Of a stretch of 64,000 bases of DNA, positions 25,643 through 34,550 are shown piece by piece. The position numbers and the translations under genes were made by a program. The notes beneath the pieces are model-generated. The model was not told where the DNA came from, did not search any database, and saw nothing but the letters and a program-made list of their open reading frames with translations. The DNA is from Bacteroidota bacterium (GTDB lineage Bacteria > Bacteroidota > Bacteroidia > Cytophagales > Cytophagaceae), in NCBI GenBank assembly GCA_023391415.1, contig JAEWAY010000036.1, positions 360,603 to 424,602 of the forward strand, given 5' to 3'. Each line of letters starts with the position of its first letter. Within the stretch, counting starts at the first letter, position 1.

Positions 25643-27328
25643 TTGCAAGCAATATATAACATACCGGAAATCTGTGCCCGACACCAGATCAGGCACGCGG
25701 TGATCTCGCCGGGAAGTCGTTCCGCTCCGCTTACGATCGCGTTCGCGAGGCACAAGGACATTGAGTGCGCGGTGGCCGGCGATGAGCGCTCCGCCGCGTT
25801 TATAGCGCTGGGCATGGCTATTCAAACCGGAAACACGGTGGTGTTAATATGTACTTCAGGCTCGGCGGCTCTCAACTACTATCCGGCGATCGCCGAAGCG
25901 TTTTATCAAAAAATCCCGCTCCTGATCCTCACCGCCGACCGTCCTCCCGAATGGATCGGCCAAATGGATGGCCAAACGATACGTCAAAACGAGGTATACG
26001 GACACCATGCCAAAGCGTCATATACTTTTCCCGACAACTATTCGCTCCCGGATTCCCGATGGCATAGCGAACGCCTGGTATCGGAAGCCATCATCGCGAG
26101 CCAGACATATCCGGCAGGACCTGTTCATATCAATATTCCATTAAGAGAGCCCTTTTATCCGGAGAATACTATCACATATAGTCAGGATGTCAAAATCATC
26201 AGGACATGGCGCCCCAAAACGTCGCTGTACAATGAAACCATCGAAGAACTGCGGCAAACACTGGAAAAAACCAGCGCCATTCTTATTATCGCGGGACAAT
26301 TAACGGAAGCGCTTTCTCCTGATTCAAGAGACGCGCTCCGGAACTTCGCCGAGACGTTTGGAGCGGTTTTACTGGCCGAACCACTCAGTAATTGCCAGGA
26401 TGTAACACCATCCGTCAATCATTACGAGCTTATTCTTTCCAACGTCCCGGAAACGGAACGCGATCAGCTACGTCCAGAGTTAATTATCACATTTGGAGAC
26501 GCCATTGTTTCCAAAAGTCTGAAACAATTTATCCGGGCTTCCCGACCGGAACACTGGCATATACAGCCTTCCGGCAACACCGCGGACCTCTTTCAGTGCC
26601 TGACGCGCGTAATTCCGGTAAACGTATCGGACTTTTTCTCCCTGCTCAACATCCAATCCCCGTCCATTAAAGCATATCGGAAACATTGGCTTCAACTGGA
26701 AGAAAAATACGCGAAACTCCATCGACGTTTTTTTGAAAATCAACAAACACTCGCGGAACTCACCGCCATAAACGCGGCCATTGAGGCGCTTCCTGAAAGA
26801 AGTGTACTGCACCTCAGCAATAGTATGCCCATCCGCTACATAGGCTATACCGGCCTCGCCCTAAAAGACGTCCGGACGTTTTGCAATCGGGGTGTCAGCG
26901 GTATTGATGGAGTAATCAGCACAGCGGTGGGAGCCGCCTCAGTCACCTCTTCGCCTGTCACTATTATTACCGGCGACATGGCTTTCTTCTATGATCGCAA
27001 CGCGCTCTGGAACACCCTGAATCCCTCCAACCTGCGCGTCATCGTTCTCAACAATCACGGGGGCGGGATATTCCGGATGATTGAAGGTCCAGCCAAACAA
27101 CCGGAACTGGAAAAATATTTTGTCACGGAACAACCTCTCTCCGCGGTAGGATACGCGTATGAGCATAACCTTGATTACTATTTCTGTAAGGACTTGGATA
27201 CATTGCGGAAACAATTAATCAGTTTTTATCAGCCTTCCGAAAGCGCTAAAATTCTCGAAATAGAAACCAACCCTATAGTTGATAAGGAAATCTTAAAAGA
27301 ATATAAAAACACAGCCTATCATGACTAG
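25643..27328 (+). CDS. menD: 2-succinyl-5-enolpyruvyl-6-hydroxy-3-cyclohexene-1-carboxylate synthase
   Basis: Thiamine-diphosphate enzyme of 561 residues that joins isochorismate with 2-oxoglutarate. Seen: HAVISPGSRSAPLTIA at the N-terminus, CTSGSAALNYYPAIAEA with the conserved Glu, LTADRPPE, and the ThDP-binding stretch GDMAFFYDRNAL to LNNHGGGIF. The start is unusual: no ATG is available in frame; TTG at 25643 gives LQAIYNIPEICARH, matching the family N-terminus, while the next upstream in-frame possibility is ATT at 25631. It begins 23 bases after menF and overlaps menB by eight bases. Confidence 0.95.
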   Translation: MQAIYNIPEICARHQIRHAVISPGSRSAPLTIAFARHKDIECAVAGDERSAAFIALGMAIQTGNTVVLICTSGSAALNYYPAIAEAFYQKIPLLILTADRPPEWIGQMDGQTIRQNEVYGHHAKASYTFPDNYSLPDSRWHSERLVSEAIIASQTYPAGPVHINIPLREPFYPENTITYSQDVKIIRTWRPKTSLYNETIEELRQTLEKTSAILIIAGQLTEALSPDSRDALRNFAETFGAVLLAEPLSNCQDVTPSVNHYELILSNVPETERDQLRPELIITFGDAIVSKSLKQFIRASRPEHWHIQPSGNTADLFQCLTRVIPVNVSDFFSLLNIQSPSIKAYRKHWLQLEEKYAKLHRRFFENQQTLAELTAINAAIEALPERSVLHLSNSMPIRYIGYTGLALKDVRTFCNRGVSGIDGVISTAVGAASVTSSPVTIITGDMAFFYDRNALWNTLNPSNLRVIVLNNHGGGIFRMIEGPAKQPELEKYFVTEQPLSAVGYAYEHNLDYYFCKDLDTLRKQLISFYQPSESAKILEIETNPIVDKEILKEYKNTAYHD

Positions 27329-28145
27329 TAAATTTGACTGGAAAACCATAAAGGAATACGAGGAAATAAAATTTGAATACCTCGATGGCATAGCGAAAAT
27401 CAGCATCAACAGACCTCACGTCCACAACGCGTTTACGCCCAAGACTGTACAGGAAATGTCCGAGGCCGTCGAAATGGCGAGACAAAACCCGAACATTGGA
27501 GTGATCATACTCACGGGAGAAGGCGGAAAAGCGTTTTGCAGTGGTGGAGATCAGTCTGTCAGAGGCCATGGAGGATATGTTGGCACCGATCAGGTACCAA
27601 GACTCAATGTGCTGGATTTACAGAAACAAATTCGTTCCATTCCCAAACCCGTCATAGCGATGGTCGCCGGCTGGGCCATCGGAGGCGGCCACGTGTTGCA
27701 TGTAGTATGCGATCTTTCCATCGCGGCGGACAACGCCCGGTTTGGTCAGACAGGTCCCAAGGTAGGAAGTTTCGACGGCGGCTTCGGCGCGTCGTACCTG
27801 GCAAGAGTGGTAGGGCAAAAGAAAGCCCGGGAGATATGGTACCTCTGTGACCAATACGACGCGCGGGAAGCCCTGGACATGGGTCTGGTCAACAAAGTAG
27901 TGCCTCTGGACCAACTAGAAGAAACAACCATCGCCTGGGCGAAAAAAATACTTCAGAAGAGTCCTTTGGCCCTTCGTATGTTAAAATGCGCGTTTAACGC
28001 GGAGCTGGATGGACAAACCGGAATTCAAGAGCTTGCCGGAAACGCGACCTTATTATATTATCTGACAGAAGAAGCGAAGGAAGGTAAAAACGCGTTTCTT
28101 GAAAAACGCGATCCTGACTTCTCGAAATATCCAAAATTTCCCTGA
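27321..28145 (+). CDS. menB: 1,4-dihydroxy-2-naphthoyl-CoA synthase
   Basis: Crotonase-family ring-closing enzyme of 274 residues, the standard size. Family marks: AFCSGGDQSVRG (oxyanion loop), AGWAIGGGHVLHVVCD, GPKVGSFDGGFGASYL and the C-terminal tail FLEKRDPDFSKYPKFP typical of MenB. It turns o-succinylbenzoyl-CoA into DHNA-CoA. The ATG lies eight bases inside menD, so translation is coupled. A terminator follows at 28154. The menE gene that supplies its substrate is about 4.7 kb away, and menC is not in the window. Confidence 0.98.
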   Translation: MTSKFDWKTIKEYEEIKFEYLDGIAKISINRPHVHNAFTPKTVQEMSEAVEMARQNPNIGVIILTGEGGKAFCSGGDQSVRGHGGYVGTDQVPRLNVLDLQKQIRSIPKPVIAMVAGWAIGGGHVLHVVCDLSIAADNARFGQTGPKVGSFDGGFGASYLARVVGQKKAREIWYLCDQYDAREALDMGLVNKVVPLDQLEETTIAWAKKILQKSPLALRMLKCAFNAELDGQTGIQELAGNATLLYYLTEEAKEGKNAFLEKRDPDFSKYPKFP

Positions 28146-28153
28146 TCTTAATG

Positions 28154-28179
28154 AAAGCCCCTCACGCGGGGGCTTTTTT
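28154..28179 (+). terminator. Intrinsic terminator of the men operon
   Basis: AAAGCCCC and GGGGCTTT pair over eight bases around a seven-base loop and the stem runs into TTTTTT, nine bases after the menB stop. Confidence 0.9.
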
Positions 28180-28231
28180 CACGCTCTATCAACAAGTAAG
28201 CATCCCGCGGGTTATTAAATAAAAAATTGAT

Positions 28232-28444
28232 ATGAAGACTATCGCTTACTTAATCGCCGGCTTGCTTTGCATATTCGTGATTATAGCCTTTATGGTAACC
28301 AAAACCGACATATCGACCCTGACCGGAATTATCATGGGCGGCGTCACTCTCGCTCTCATACCATTGATTCTTATAATCATACGAAAAACTCCCCGCCGGG
28401 ATCCCAAGCATCAGGATTCGGATCACTTCGACCGAAACCCATAG
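28232..28444 (+). CDS. Small two-helix membrane protein
   Basis: A 70-residue product with two hydrophobic segments (about 5-24 and 31-50) and a charged C-terminal tail with Arg, Lys, His and Asp (KTPRRDPKHQD). It looks like a small integral membrane protein with its tail in the cytoplasm. It lies between the men terminator and the glutamate-synthase-like gene, with its own short hairpin downstream. I recognise no family. Confidence 0.6.
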   Translation: MKTIAYLIAGLLCIFVIIAFMVTKTDISTLTGIIMGGVTLALIPLILIIIRKTPRRDPKHQDSDHFDRNP

Positions 28445-28766
28445 CGACTTCTCTACCTGAGAAGGAAACCTCTTGATTTCCTTTTCGCCATCAGCCTCAG
28501 ACAAAAACATCGCGATCCGGCCAAACACTAATGGCTATATCGAGAACCTTGACGATCAACAACGTGTTTCTACTCTATACCAGACAAGCTCTAAAAATCG
28601 TTTATCCGATAAGTTTCCGGCCAGGTCAAAACCGGAAAACATAGTCAGTTCGGACAAAACTAAAGATGGGTCTATTCCCGGTAATTAATTTTGACGGGAC
28701 GCACAACCAAGCCGTCTGTAGGTCGTACACGCTTGTTGAAAACAATGGGACACTCCTGATACAATT
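28445..28766 (+). other. Gap before the glutamate-synthase-like gene
   Basis: A hairpin (AAGGAAA at 28462-28468 with TTTCCTT at 28477-28483, followed by TT) may end the small membrane gene. TAATTTTG at 28686-28693 matches the -7 consensus and could serve the next gene. ORFs in this stretch are short, overlap on both strands and look like chance. Confidence 0.4.
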
Positions 28767-30407
28767 ATGGAAAAGATAATAGCTTTTTTAGCGAATAACT
28801 GGTGGTGGTTTACTCCGGTTATCTTTCTGCTTTCAGTAGCAATCCACGACATATTTATTCAGAAGAAGCATACGATCAAACACAATTTCCCAATTGTGGG
28901 GCATTTCCGGTATATGCTTGAACGCATTGGACCTGAACTACGCCAATATATCGTCGCGAACAACCGGGAAGAGCTTCCATTCAACCGTAGCCAGCGATCA
29001 TGGATATACGCTTCTTCCAAAAGAGAAAACAATTACCAGAGCTTTGGTACAGATCAGGACATATACGCGCCGGGACATATCTTTATTCACCCGACGATGT
29101 TTCCCTTCAGTGGAGGAAAAGACCATCCCAATATCAAAGACCCGTATTTTCTGCCCTGCGCCAAAGTGATGGGCGCTTACAACAAGCGCCGCCGGCCATT
29201 TCGTCCATACTCGATCGTAAATATTTCCGGCATGAGCTATGGCTCCTTGTCTTCCAACGCGGTAACGGCGCTCAACAAAGGAAGTCTGAAAGTAGGCTGC
29301 TATCAGAATACAGGCGAGGGCGGTCTCTCTCCTTTCCATCGTCATGGCGCCGACGTCATGTTTCACTTCGGAACCGGTTATTTTGGCGTCAGAGATGAAA
29401 AAGGTAATTTTTCGTTCGAACAGATGGACAAGCTCGTAAAGGAAAATCCATTTATACGAGCCATCGAAGTAAAGCTTTCACAAGGCGCGAAACCCGGCAA
29501 AGGCGGAGTATTGCCCGCTTCCAAAATCACCAGGGAAATCGCCGAAATACGAGGTGTGCCCATGGGACAAGACGCGTTGTCGCCCTCTACCCACTCCGCC
29601 TTTTCCAATGTCAGGGAGATGGTAGACTTTCTGGAGCGCATCGCGGACATAACGGGACTTCCTGTTGGATTTAAATCGGCGGTTGGGAAAATGGAAATGT
29701 GGGAAGAATTGACAGACCTGATGCTTGAGACCGGCAAAGGTCCCGACTTTATCACCATCGACGGAGGCGAAGGCGGAACCGGCGCGGCTCCACCCGCTTT
29801 CGCGGATCACGTGTCATTGCCATTCATATACGCGTTCAGCAACGTATACAAAATCTTCGCGAAAAAAGGATTGGCCGAAAGAGTCGTGTTTATCGGAAGT
29901 GGCAAACTGGGGTTGCCAGCCAAGGCCATGATGGCCTTCGCCATGGGCTGCGACATCGTAGCCGTAGCCCGGGAAGCCATGATGTCCATAGGCTGTATCC
30001 AGGCGCAATCCTGTCATACAAACACTTGTCCGGCCGGAGTCGCTACTCAAAATAAATGGCTTGCCGCGGGGCTGGATCCAACTTTGAAATCAGAGAGGGC
30101 CGCAAACTATATTCGCACGCTTCGCAAGGAAATACTGGAAATCACTCATGCCTGTGGCTATGAGCATCCATGCCAGCTTACCATGAACGACGTCGATATA
30201 AGCATGGGAGACAACAATCTCACTCAGACACTAAGAAATACCTATCACTACGACAAGGAGCAGGTCCGTTTCAAAAATATGCAGTCTTTACTAACCTGTC
30301 AGTATCTGGGAGGACCGGGTCCTCAGAAAACAACCAATGACAGTAAGTCGAAGCTAAGCGAACAAGGAATCAGCAGTCTTTCGATAGAGCCGGAAGAAGT
30401 CGCGTGA
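28767..30407 (+). CDS. FMN-binding glutamate synthase-like protein
   Basis: A 546-residue protein made of one N-terminal membrane helix (about 9-26) and a glutamate synthase central/FMN barrel domain without the glutamine amidotransferase part. It contains SYGSLSSNAVTALNKG, the FMN and oxoglutarate loop DGGEGGTGAAPPAF and an iron-sulfur-like cysteine cluster in CIQAQSCHTNTCPAG. These features place it in the archaeal-type/short GltB family, often annotated as FMN-binding glutamate synthase; whether it makes glutamate or oxidises another compound at the membrane is not known. Terminator at 30423. Confidence 0.92.
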   Translation: MEKIIAFLANNWWWFTPVIFLLSVAIHDIFIQKKHTIKHNFPIVGHFRYMLERIGPELRQYIVANNREELPFNRSQRSWIYASSKRENNYQSFGTDQDIYAPGHIFIHPTMFPFSGGKDHPNIKDPYFLPCAKVMGAYNKRRRPFRPYSIVNISGMSYGSLSSNAVTALNKGSLKVGCYQNTGEGGLSPFHRHGADVMFHFGTGYFGVRDEKGNFSFEQMDKLVKENPFIRAIEVKLSQGAKPGKGGVLPASKITREIAEIRGVPMGQDALSPSTHSAFSNVREMVDFLERIADITGLPVGFKSAVGKMEMWEELTDLMLETGKGPDFITIDGGEGGTGAAPPAFADHVSLPFIYAFSNVYKIFAKKGLAERVVFIGSGKLGLPAKAMMAFAMGCDIVAVAREAMMSIGCIQAQSCHTNTCPAGVATQNKWLAAGLDPTLKSERAANYIRTLRKEILEITHACGYEHPCQLTMNDVDISMGDNNLTQTLRNTYHYDKEQVRFKNMQSLLTCQYLGGPGPQKTTNDSKSKLSEQGISSLSIEPEEVA

Positions 30408-30422
30408 CAAAAATAACATAGT

Positions 30423-30452
30423 GGCGGGAACACGTTCCCGCCTTATTTTTTT
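30423..30452 (+). terminator. Intrinsic terminator after the glutamate-synthase-like gene
   Basis: GGCGGGAAC pairs with GTTCCCGCC (nine bases; the middle ACACGT probably forms the loop), then TTATTTTTTT. It lies 16 bases after the stop and would overlap the start of the next ORF if its upstream GTG were used, which argues for the later ATG. Confidence 0.9.
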
Positions 30453-30456
30453 AATA

Positions 30457-31023
30457 ATGGATATATTACGCGCGTTTTTGGAAAACATATCGCCACTCAC
30501 TCCTATTGAAACAAAATTCCTCCTGGAGTCTTGGGAACCGGTCTCTTATCAGAAAAAGGAAATTATTTCCCGGGAAGGAGCTATGGAAAAATATGTCTAC
30601 TTTGTTCTGGAAGGCATCCAGCGCGCGTACTATCTGAAAGACGACAGGGAAATCACCATTGTATTTACCTATCCGCCTTCTTTTTGCGGTAGTATCGATT
30701 CACTACTCACCAGCACTCCATCCTTATATTTTGTCGAAACCATTACAGAAAGCCGGCTGTTGCGAAGAAACTTCGCTGAAATTGAAGAGCTGGCCACCAG
30801 GCATCAGGGCATTAATACCCTGCTTCGCAAAGCGACGGAAACCGCCCTTACGGGAGTAAATAGAAAACATTATGAATTAGTGGCCTTGACCATGGAGGAA
30901 AAATTCGAGTCCTTTTATAAGCGTAGCGCTCACCTTATCAATAAAATCCCTCATAAACATATCGCTTCCTATCTGGGTATGGACCCTACCAACTTTAGCA
31001 AAATTCTAAAAAAATTCCGCTAA
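30457..31023 (+). CDS. Crp/Fnr-family transcriptional regulator
   Basis: A 188-residue protein: an N-terminal cyclic-nucleotide-binding-like beta roll (residues about 15-120, FVLEGIQRAYYL at the usual site) and a short C-terminal helix-turn-helix in HKHIASYLGMDPTNFSKILKK. No Fnr-type cysteine cluster is present, so it should not sense oxygen by an iron-sulfur centre. The start is the ATG at 30457; a GTG at 30421 would lie inside the terminator stem. Its target may be the DinB gene beginning 66 bases downstream, as these pairs are frequent in Bacteroidota, but no operator is visible. Confidence 0.9.
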   Translation: MDILRAFLENISPLTPIETKFLLESWEPVSYQKKEIISREGAMEKYVYFVLEGIQRAYYLKDDREITIVFTYPPSFCGSIDSLLTSTPSLYFVETITESRLLRRNFAEIEELATRHQGINTLLRKATETALTGVNRKHYELVALTMEEKFESFYKRSAHLINKIPHKHIASYLGMDPTNFSKILKKFR

Positions 31024-31089
31024 TATTCATTTTATTGGTACAAACCAAGAATTCCCGTTTTCAGGATCACTACTTTTATCCAAAAAAAT

Positions 31090-31671
31090 ATGAAAACAAC
31101 CCAAAAGGACGTAATCGAAGAGCTAAGCTCCATTACGACCCAGATTATAGAAAGCGCGAAATCCTACACGCTTCTTGACGATTCTATTCTCTTTGGACGA
31201 ACCGAACCTCAAAAATGGTCCATAATCGAGTGTCTTGAGCATTTGAACCTGTATGGAGATTTCTATATCCCTAAAATTCAACGCTTCATATCAACGCGCC
31301 CTGCTTCATCTCCGGCTCAATACTTCAAACCTGGGTTTTGGGGCGGGTATTTCGCCAAAAGTATGAAAGTAAACTCAAAAGGCGGTGCCGCGTGGAAGAT
31401 GAAAACGTTCAAGGATAAGAATCCATTAGGCATGACCGCTAATCGTTCCGTCTTAGATCGGTTTATCGGACAGCAGGAACGTTACCACACGCTATTGCTT
31501 CAGGCTGCTCACACAGATCTTCATTCAAAAGGTATACCTATAACGATTACCAGCCTGATCAAACTCAGACTTGGAGACGCTCTCCGGTTTACCATATATC
31601 ATAATGAAAGGCATTGGCAACAAGCCGAAAGGACAAAAGAGGCTATTCCGCTTAAACAAAAACAGGGATAA
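31090..31671 (+). CDS. DinB-like metal-binding four-helix protein
   Basis: A 193-residue DinB/YfiT-type protein. The metal-ligand histidines expected in this fold are visible in CLEHLNLYGDFYIPKIQ and near the C-terminus in YHNERHWQQAE. These proteins form a four-helix bundle and include thiol-dependent transferases and proteins of unknown role. It lies behind the Crp-type regulator on the same strand. The last codons (Leu-Lys-Gln-Lys-Gln-Gly) form the left arm of the terminator at 31651-31694. Confidence 0.88.
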   Translation: MKTTQKDVIEELSSITTQIIESAKSYTLLDDSILFGRTEPQKWSIIECLEHLNLYGDFYIPKIQRFISTRPASSPAQYFKPGFWGGYFAKSMKVNSKGGAAWKMKTFKDKNPLGMTANRSVLDRFIGQQERYHTLLLQAAHTDLHSKGIPITITSLIKLRLGDALRFTIYHNERHWQQAERTKEAIPLKQKQG

Positions 31672-31694
31672 AAGTATCCCTGTTTTTGTTTAAG
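31651..31694. terminator. Perfect 20-base-pair bidirectional terminator
   Basis: CTTAAACAAAAACAGGGATA at 31651-31670 is matched exactly by its reverse complement at 31675-31694, with a four-base loop AAAG. The arms carry A-rich and T-rich ends, so it can end transcription from both directions: DinB on the plus strand and the ROK gene on the minus strand. The left arm lies within DinB's coding end including its stop. Confidence 0.9.
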
Positions 31695-31707
31695 CGTCTA
31701 TCTTATT

Positions 31708-32634
31708 TTATGAAACTTTCGCTCCCGAGTCCATACCGACTTCTTCCATAAGCAATCCAGCGGCTCCCAGTATCCCAACCTGATTGGTCAGATAAGCCTG
31801 CGCGATGATCAGCTTGTCCGTGTAATACGACGGCATGTACTTTTCAATCGTTTTTCTGGCCATAGGCTCAATAAACTTAAACGCCCCGGCTATTCCACCT
31901 CCCAGCAATATGGTGGTAATATCCAGCACGCGGATAACGGAAACGAGATTTTGCCCCAGCTTTTCTCCCACAAAGTCAAATACGGAAATAGCGAAAGCGT
32001 CGCCTTCGGAGGCGGCCTCAAAAATCGATTTAGGGGTTATTTCTTTTCCTACCAGCGCGCTATCCGGCTTTTCTTTCTCCATCCTCGCCAGCGTATAGTT
32101 TATAATATGCTGAATACCGATATTCTGCTCAAGCGATTTTCCATCTTCCAGAAGCATATGTCCGATTTCCATTCCATTGCCTCTCGCGCCCAGGAAAAGC
32201 TTTTTGTTAATGACGGCGCCGCTTCCCACGCCTGTACCAAGAGTAACCAGGACAAAGTTGTCCAGATCCTTGATGTTGCCAAAGTACAATTCTCCAATCG
32301 TAGCGCACTTCGCGTCATTTTCGATCTTAACCGGCAGGGAAGGAAATTCCTTCTTAAGAATATCCACAACAGGCAGATCATAAACCGTAGGTATATTGGG
32401 AAGTAATATGACTTGCTCGCGATCTACGGACAAAAGTCCCGGCCAGCCGATGCCAACACCCTTGATCTCAGGAACAAGACTAAGGTATTCCTTTATCCCG
32501 GCTTTCAGCGAATCTACAAATCCATCCGCGACCCATTTCGCGGTATCAAAAGCTTTCACCCGGCTTATCTCTCCTTCCGGAGAAACTATTCCAAATTTAA
32601 CGGTTGTACCGCCTACATCAATTCCTAGTATCAT
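31708..32634 (-). CDS. ROK-family sugar kinase
   Basis: A 308-residue ROK-family kinase, usually phosphorylating glucose or a related sugar with ATP (or polyphosphate). The phosphate-binding DVGGTTVKFG start, the sugar/catalytic VKIENDAKCA motif with Asn and Asp, TLGTGVGSGAV and GNGMEIGHM are present. The usual zinc-binding CxCGxxGC cysteines after EIGHM are missing; the segment reads LLEDGKSLEQNIG instead. It stands alone, convergent with DinB and divergent from menE. Sugar specificity is unknown. Confidence 0.92.
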   Translation of the reverse strand: MILGIDVGGTTVKFGIVSPEGEISRVKAFDTAKWVADGFVDSLKAGIKEYLSLVPEIKGVGIGWPGLLSVDREQVILLPNIPTVYDLPVVDILKKEFPSLPVKIENDAKCATIGELYFGNIKDLDNFVLVTLGTGVGSGAVINKKLFLGARGNGMEIGHMLLEDGKSLEQNIGIQHIINYTLARMEKEKPDSALVGKEITPKSIFEAASEGDAFAISVFDFVGEKLGQNLVSVIRVLDITTILLGGGIAGAFKFIEPMARKTIEKYMPSYYTDKLIIAQAYLTNQVGILGAAGLLMEEVGMDSGAKVS

Positions 32635-32822
32635 TCACGCAAATTAATGAGATTTCGATAAAAAATAAAAACTGGGTACAAAATAACGTAATTTTAGACA
32701 ATTGGTTAAAAAACCACACGGAAGTCGATAATTCTTATGGATATGCCGTGATTAAAATCATCAGTCCGCGTTCTCATTAGAAGCGGCGCTTATAGTTAAT
32801 ATGAACTACTCAATCAATCGCG

Positions 32823-33905
32823 GTGAAAACAGACTCATCTGATCAGATCTTTTTTTTAAATCCTGAATCGTATGCCAGTCATGGCGTCAACTTTCACATA
32901 TACAAAGACGAAATACTTCGTTTCAGAGATCAATGGTTTATGAACGATTCTCCCTTTCTGGTACAAACTTCCGGCTCGACAGGCAAACCCAAAACCATTG
33001 AAATAAGCAGGGAGCAAATGGAAGCCAGCGCGGTCATGACCGCTCAGGCGCTTAACCTCAACTCTTCCGACAACGCCCTGATTTGTCTTAATACGCGTTA
33101 CATAGCGGGTAAAATGATGCTCGCCCGATCATTTACCCTTGGCATGACCGCCTATATCCTCCCTCCTGTAGCCAATCCACTGAAAGCCATCACTTCATCC
33201 CTATCCATAAGTTTCACCGCTATGGCGCCTTATCAAATCAAAATGGTTCTCGAAGAGTCTCCTGACAAAATCACGCTACTTGATCAAATGAAAGCCATAC
33301 TGCTGGGAGGCGCCCCTGTTGATCCGCGATTGGAAGAGGCGCTCCAAAAAACGCGGGGACCCGTATACAGTACTTACGGAATGACTGAAACCGTATCGCA
33401 TATCGCTCTGAGGAGACTCAACGGACCAGACTCCTCCCCCGCTTACACCGTACTCCCTGGTATTTCTGTTAGCGTCGACGCGAGAAGCTGCCTAACTATC
33501 AAAGGCTCCGTTACCCAACACAAAACTCTGATCACCAACGACGTCGTAAAATTGCTTTCAGACAACCAGTTCATATGGACAGGACGAATCGACAACGTGA
33601 TCAACTCGGGGGGAATAAAAATCCAAATCGAGGAACTGGAAACCTCCATCGGTGAAATATTTATACGATTAAAATACCCTCATAGGTTTATGATAACGGG
33701 TATTCCTGATGATCGCTTCGGAACTATAGTCGTACTACTAATCGAGGGATATTTCGCTGAACAGAAAAAGAAAGAATTAGCGTCCGCGCTACGTGAAAAA
33801 ATATCCAAATACGAATTGCCAAAAAAAATAATTTCCGTAGCCAAATTTTCAGAGACGGCGACTGGAAAAATCGACCGCGGCGCTACCCGCTCCGCCATTA
33901 TGTAA
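32823..33905 (+). CDS. menE: o-Succinylbenzoate-CoA ligase-like AMP-forming enzyme
   Basis: A 360-residue adenylate-forming ligase, short as Bacteroidota MenE proteins are. The A3 phosphate loop is QTSGSTGKPKTIEIS; later motifs are STYGMTETVSHIA, WTGRIDNVINSGGIKIQ and the C-terminal catalytic lysine in ATGKIDR. The start must be GTG at 32823 because the frame is closed by a stop at 32802 and an upstream ATG at 32801 is out of frame. It would activate o-succinylbenzoate for MenB. It is separated from menF-D-B by about 4.7 kb of unrelated genes. Confidence 0.9.
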   Translation: MKTDSSDQIFFLNPESYASHGVNFHIYKDEILRFRDQWFMNDSPFLVQTSGSTGKPKTIEISREQMEASAVMTAQALNLNSSDNALICLNTRYIAGKMMLARSFTLGMTAYILPPVANPLKAITSSLSISFTAMAPYQIKMVLEESPDKITLLDQMKAILLGGAPVDPRLEEALQKTRGPVYSTYGMTETVSHIALRRLNGPDSSPAYTVLPGISVSVDARSCLTIKGSVTQHKTLITNDVVKLLSDNQFIWTGRIDNVINSGGIKIQIEELETSIGEIFIRLKYPHRFMITGIPDDRFGTIVVLLIEGYFAEQKKKELASALREKISKYELPKKIISVAKFSETATGKIDRGATRSAIM

Positions 33906-33906
33906 A

Positions 33907-33959
33907 CGCCCGTGTAAAACATGCTGCTTGTACACGGGCGAATGAATAAGACTTTTTTT
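33907..33959. terminator. Probable terminator between menE and the minus-strand gene
   Basis: CGCCCGTGTA at 33907-33916 pairs exactly with TACACGGGCG at 33931-33940 (ten bases, 14-base loop). A run of seven T follows at 33953-33959, 12 bases beyond the stem, farther than in a classic intrinsic terminator. It sits between two convergent genes. Confidence 0.5.
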
Positions 33960-33985
33960 ATGGGAGGAACCGGATTTTATTCCAC

Positions 33986-34522
33986 CTAGCGGATTTTTTT
34001 GAGTAAGCCTTCGCGAATTAATTTTTTATCAATTACCAAAGGGTCTTTAAGCACATCTATTGAATGAAAATAATCGACCGTTTCATAGTCTGTAATTCTC
34101 AAACCAAATACGGGAAAACCCCAATCGTCTCCCAGATGGCTGTTTTTGACTGAATCCGAATCAATAAATTCAAAATCAAGCGTCTCAATCATTACCGGAT
34201 CCACTTTCCTCTCTTTCAGAAAAGCGATGACCTCGCTCTTAACATCTTCCAGGAACTGATTAGTCAGATCTTCCTTCTTTACTTCGATTATTTTTTCGCG
34301 AAAATCATAATATTCATCAAACAACTCGTTTAAAAGATCCTCCGCGAATTCCTCTGAATCAAGTGATTTCTCACTTTGAAATTTCTTACTGATCAGTTCG
34401 GATCCCCACAACTTCAAAACCAGCATATTTTCAACAGTAAGTATTTGAAAATCTTTTGGATGAAGTCTTATACCGGTTTCATCAAGAATCGTAGTAATAA
34501 TTTTGCTCTTTAACCCTTTCAT
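33986..34522 (-). CDS. Protein of unknown function
   Basis: A 178-residue acidic cytoplasmic protein with no signal or membrane segment and no motif I recognise. The N-terminal half is helical with many Glu and Lys (DSEEFAEDLLNELFDEYYDF), the middle has a coiled-coil-like stretch, and the C-terminal part ends WGFPVFGLRITDYETVDYFHS with a mixed beta look. Codon use and a TAnnTTTG box before the start argue that it is real. It is divergent from the next unknown gene at 34656. Confidence 0.7.
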   Translation of the reverse strand: MKGLKSKIITTILDETGIRLHPKDFQILTVENMLVLKLWGSELISKKFQSEKSLDSEEFAEDLLNELFDEYYDFREKIIEVKKEDLTNQFLEDVKSEVIAFLKERKVDPVMIETLDFEFIDSDSVKNSHLGDDWGFPVFGLRITDYETVDYFHSIDVLKDPLVIDKKLIREGLLKKIR

Positions 34523-34550
34523 TTATTTGTACAAGAAGAAATATGAAAAA

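Noticed and set aside
28473..28688. A 71-codon ORF before the glutamate-synthase-like gene
   Set aside because: Low-complexity, polar text without domain or neighbours; an opposite ORF covers part of the same place.
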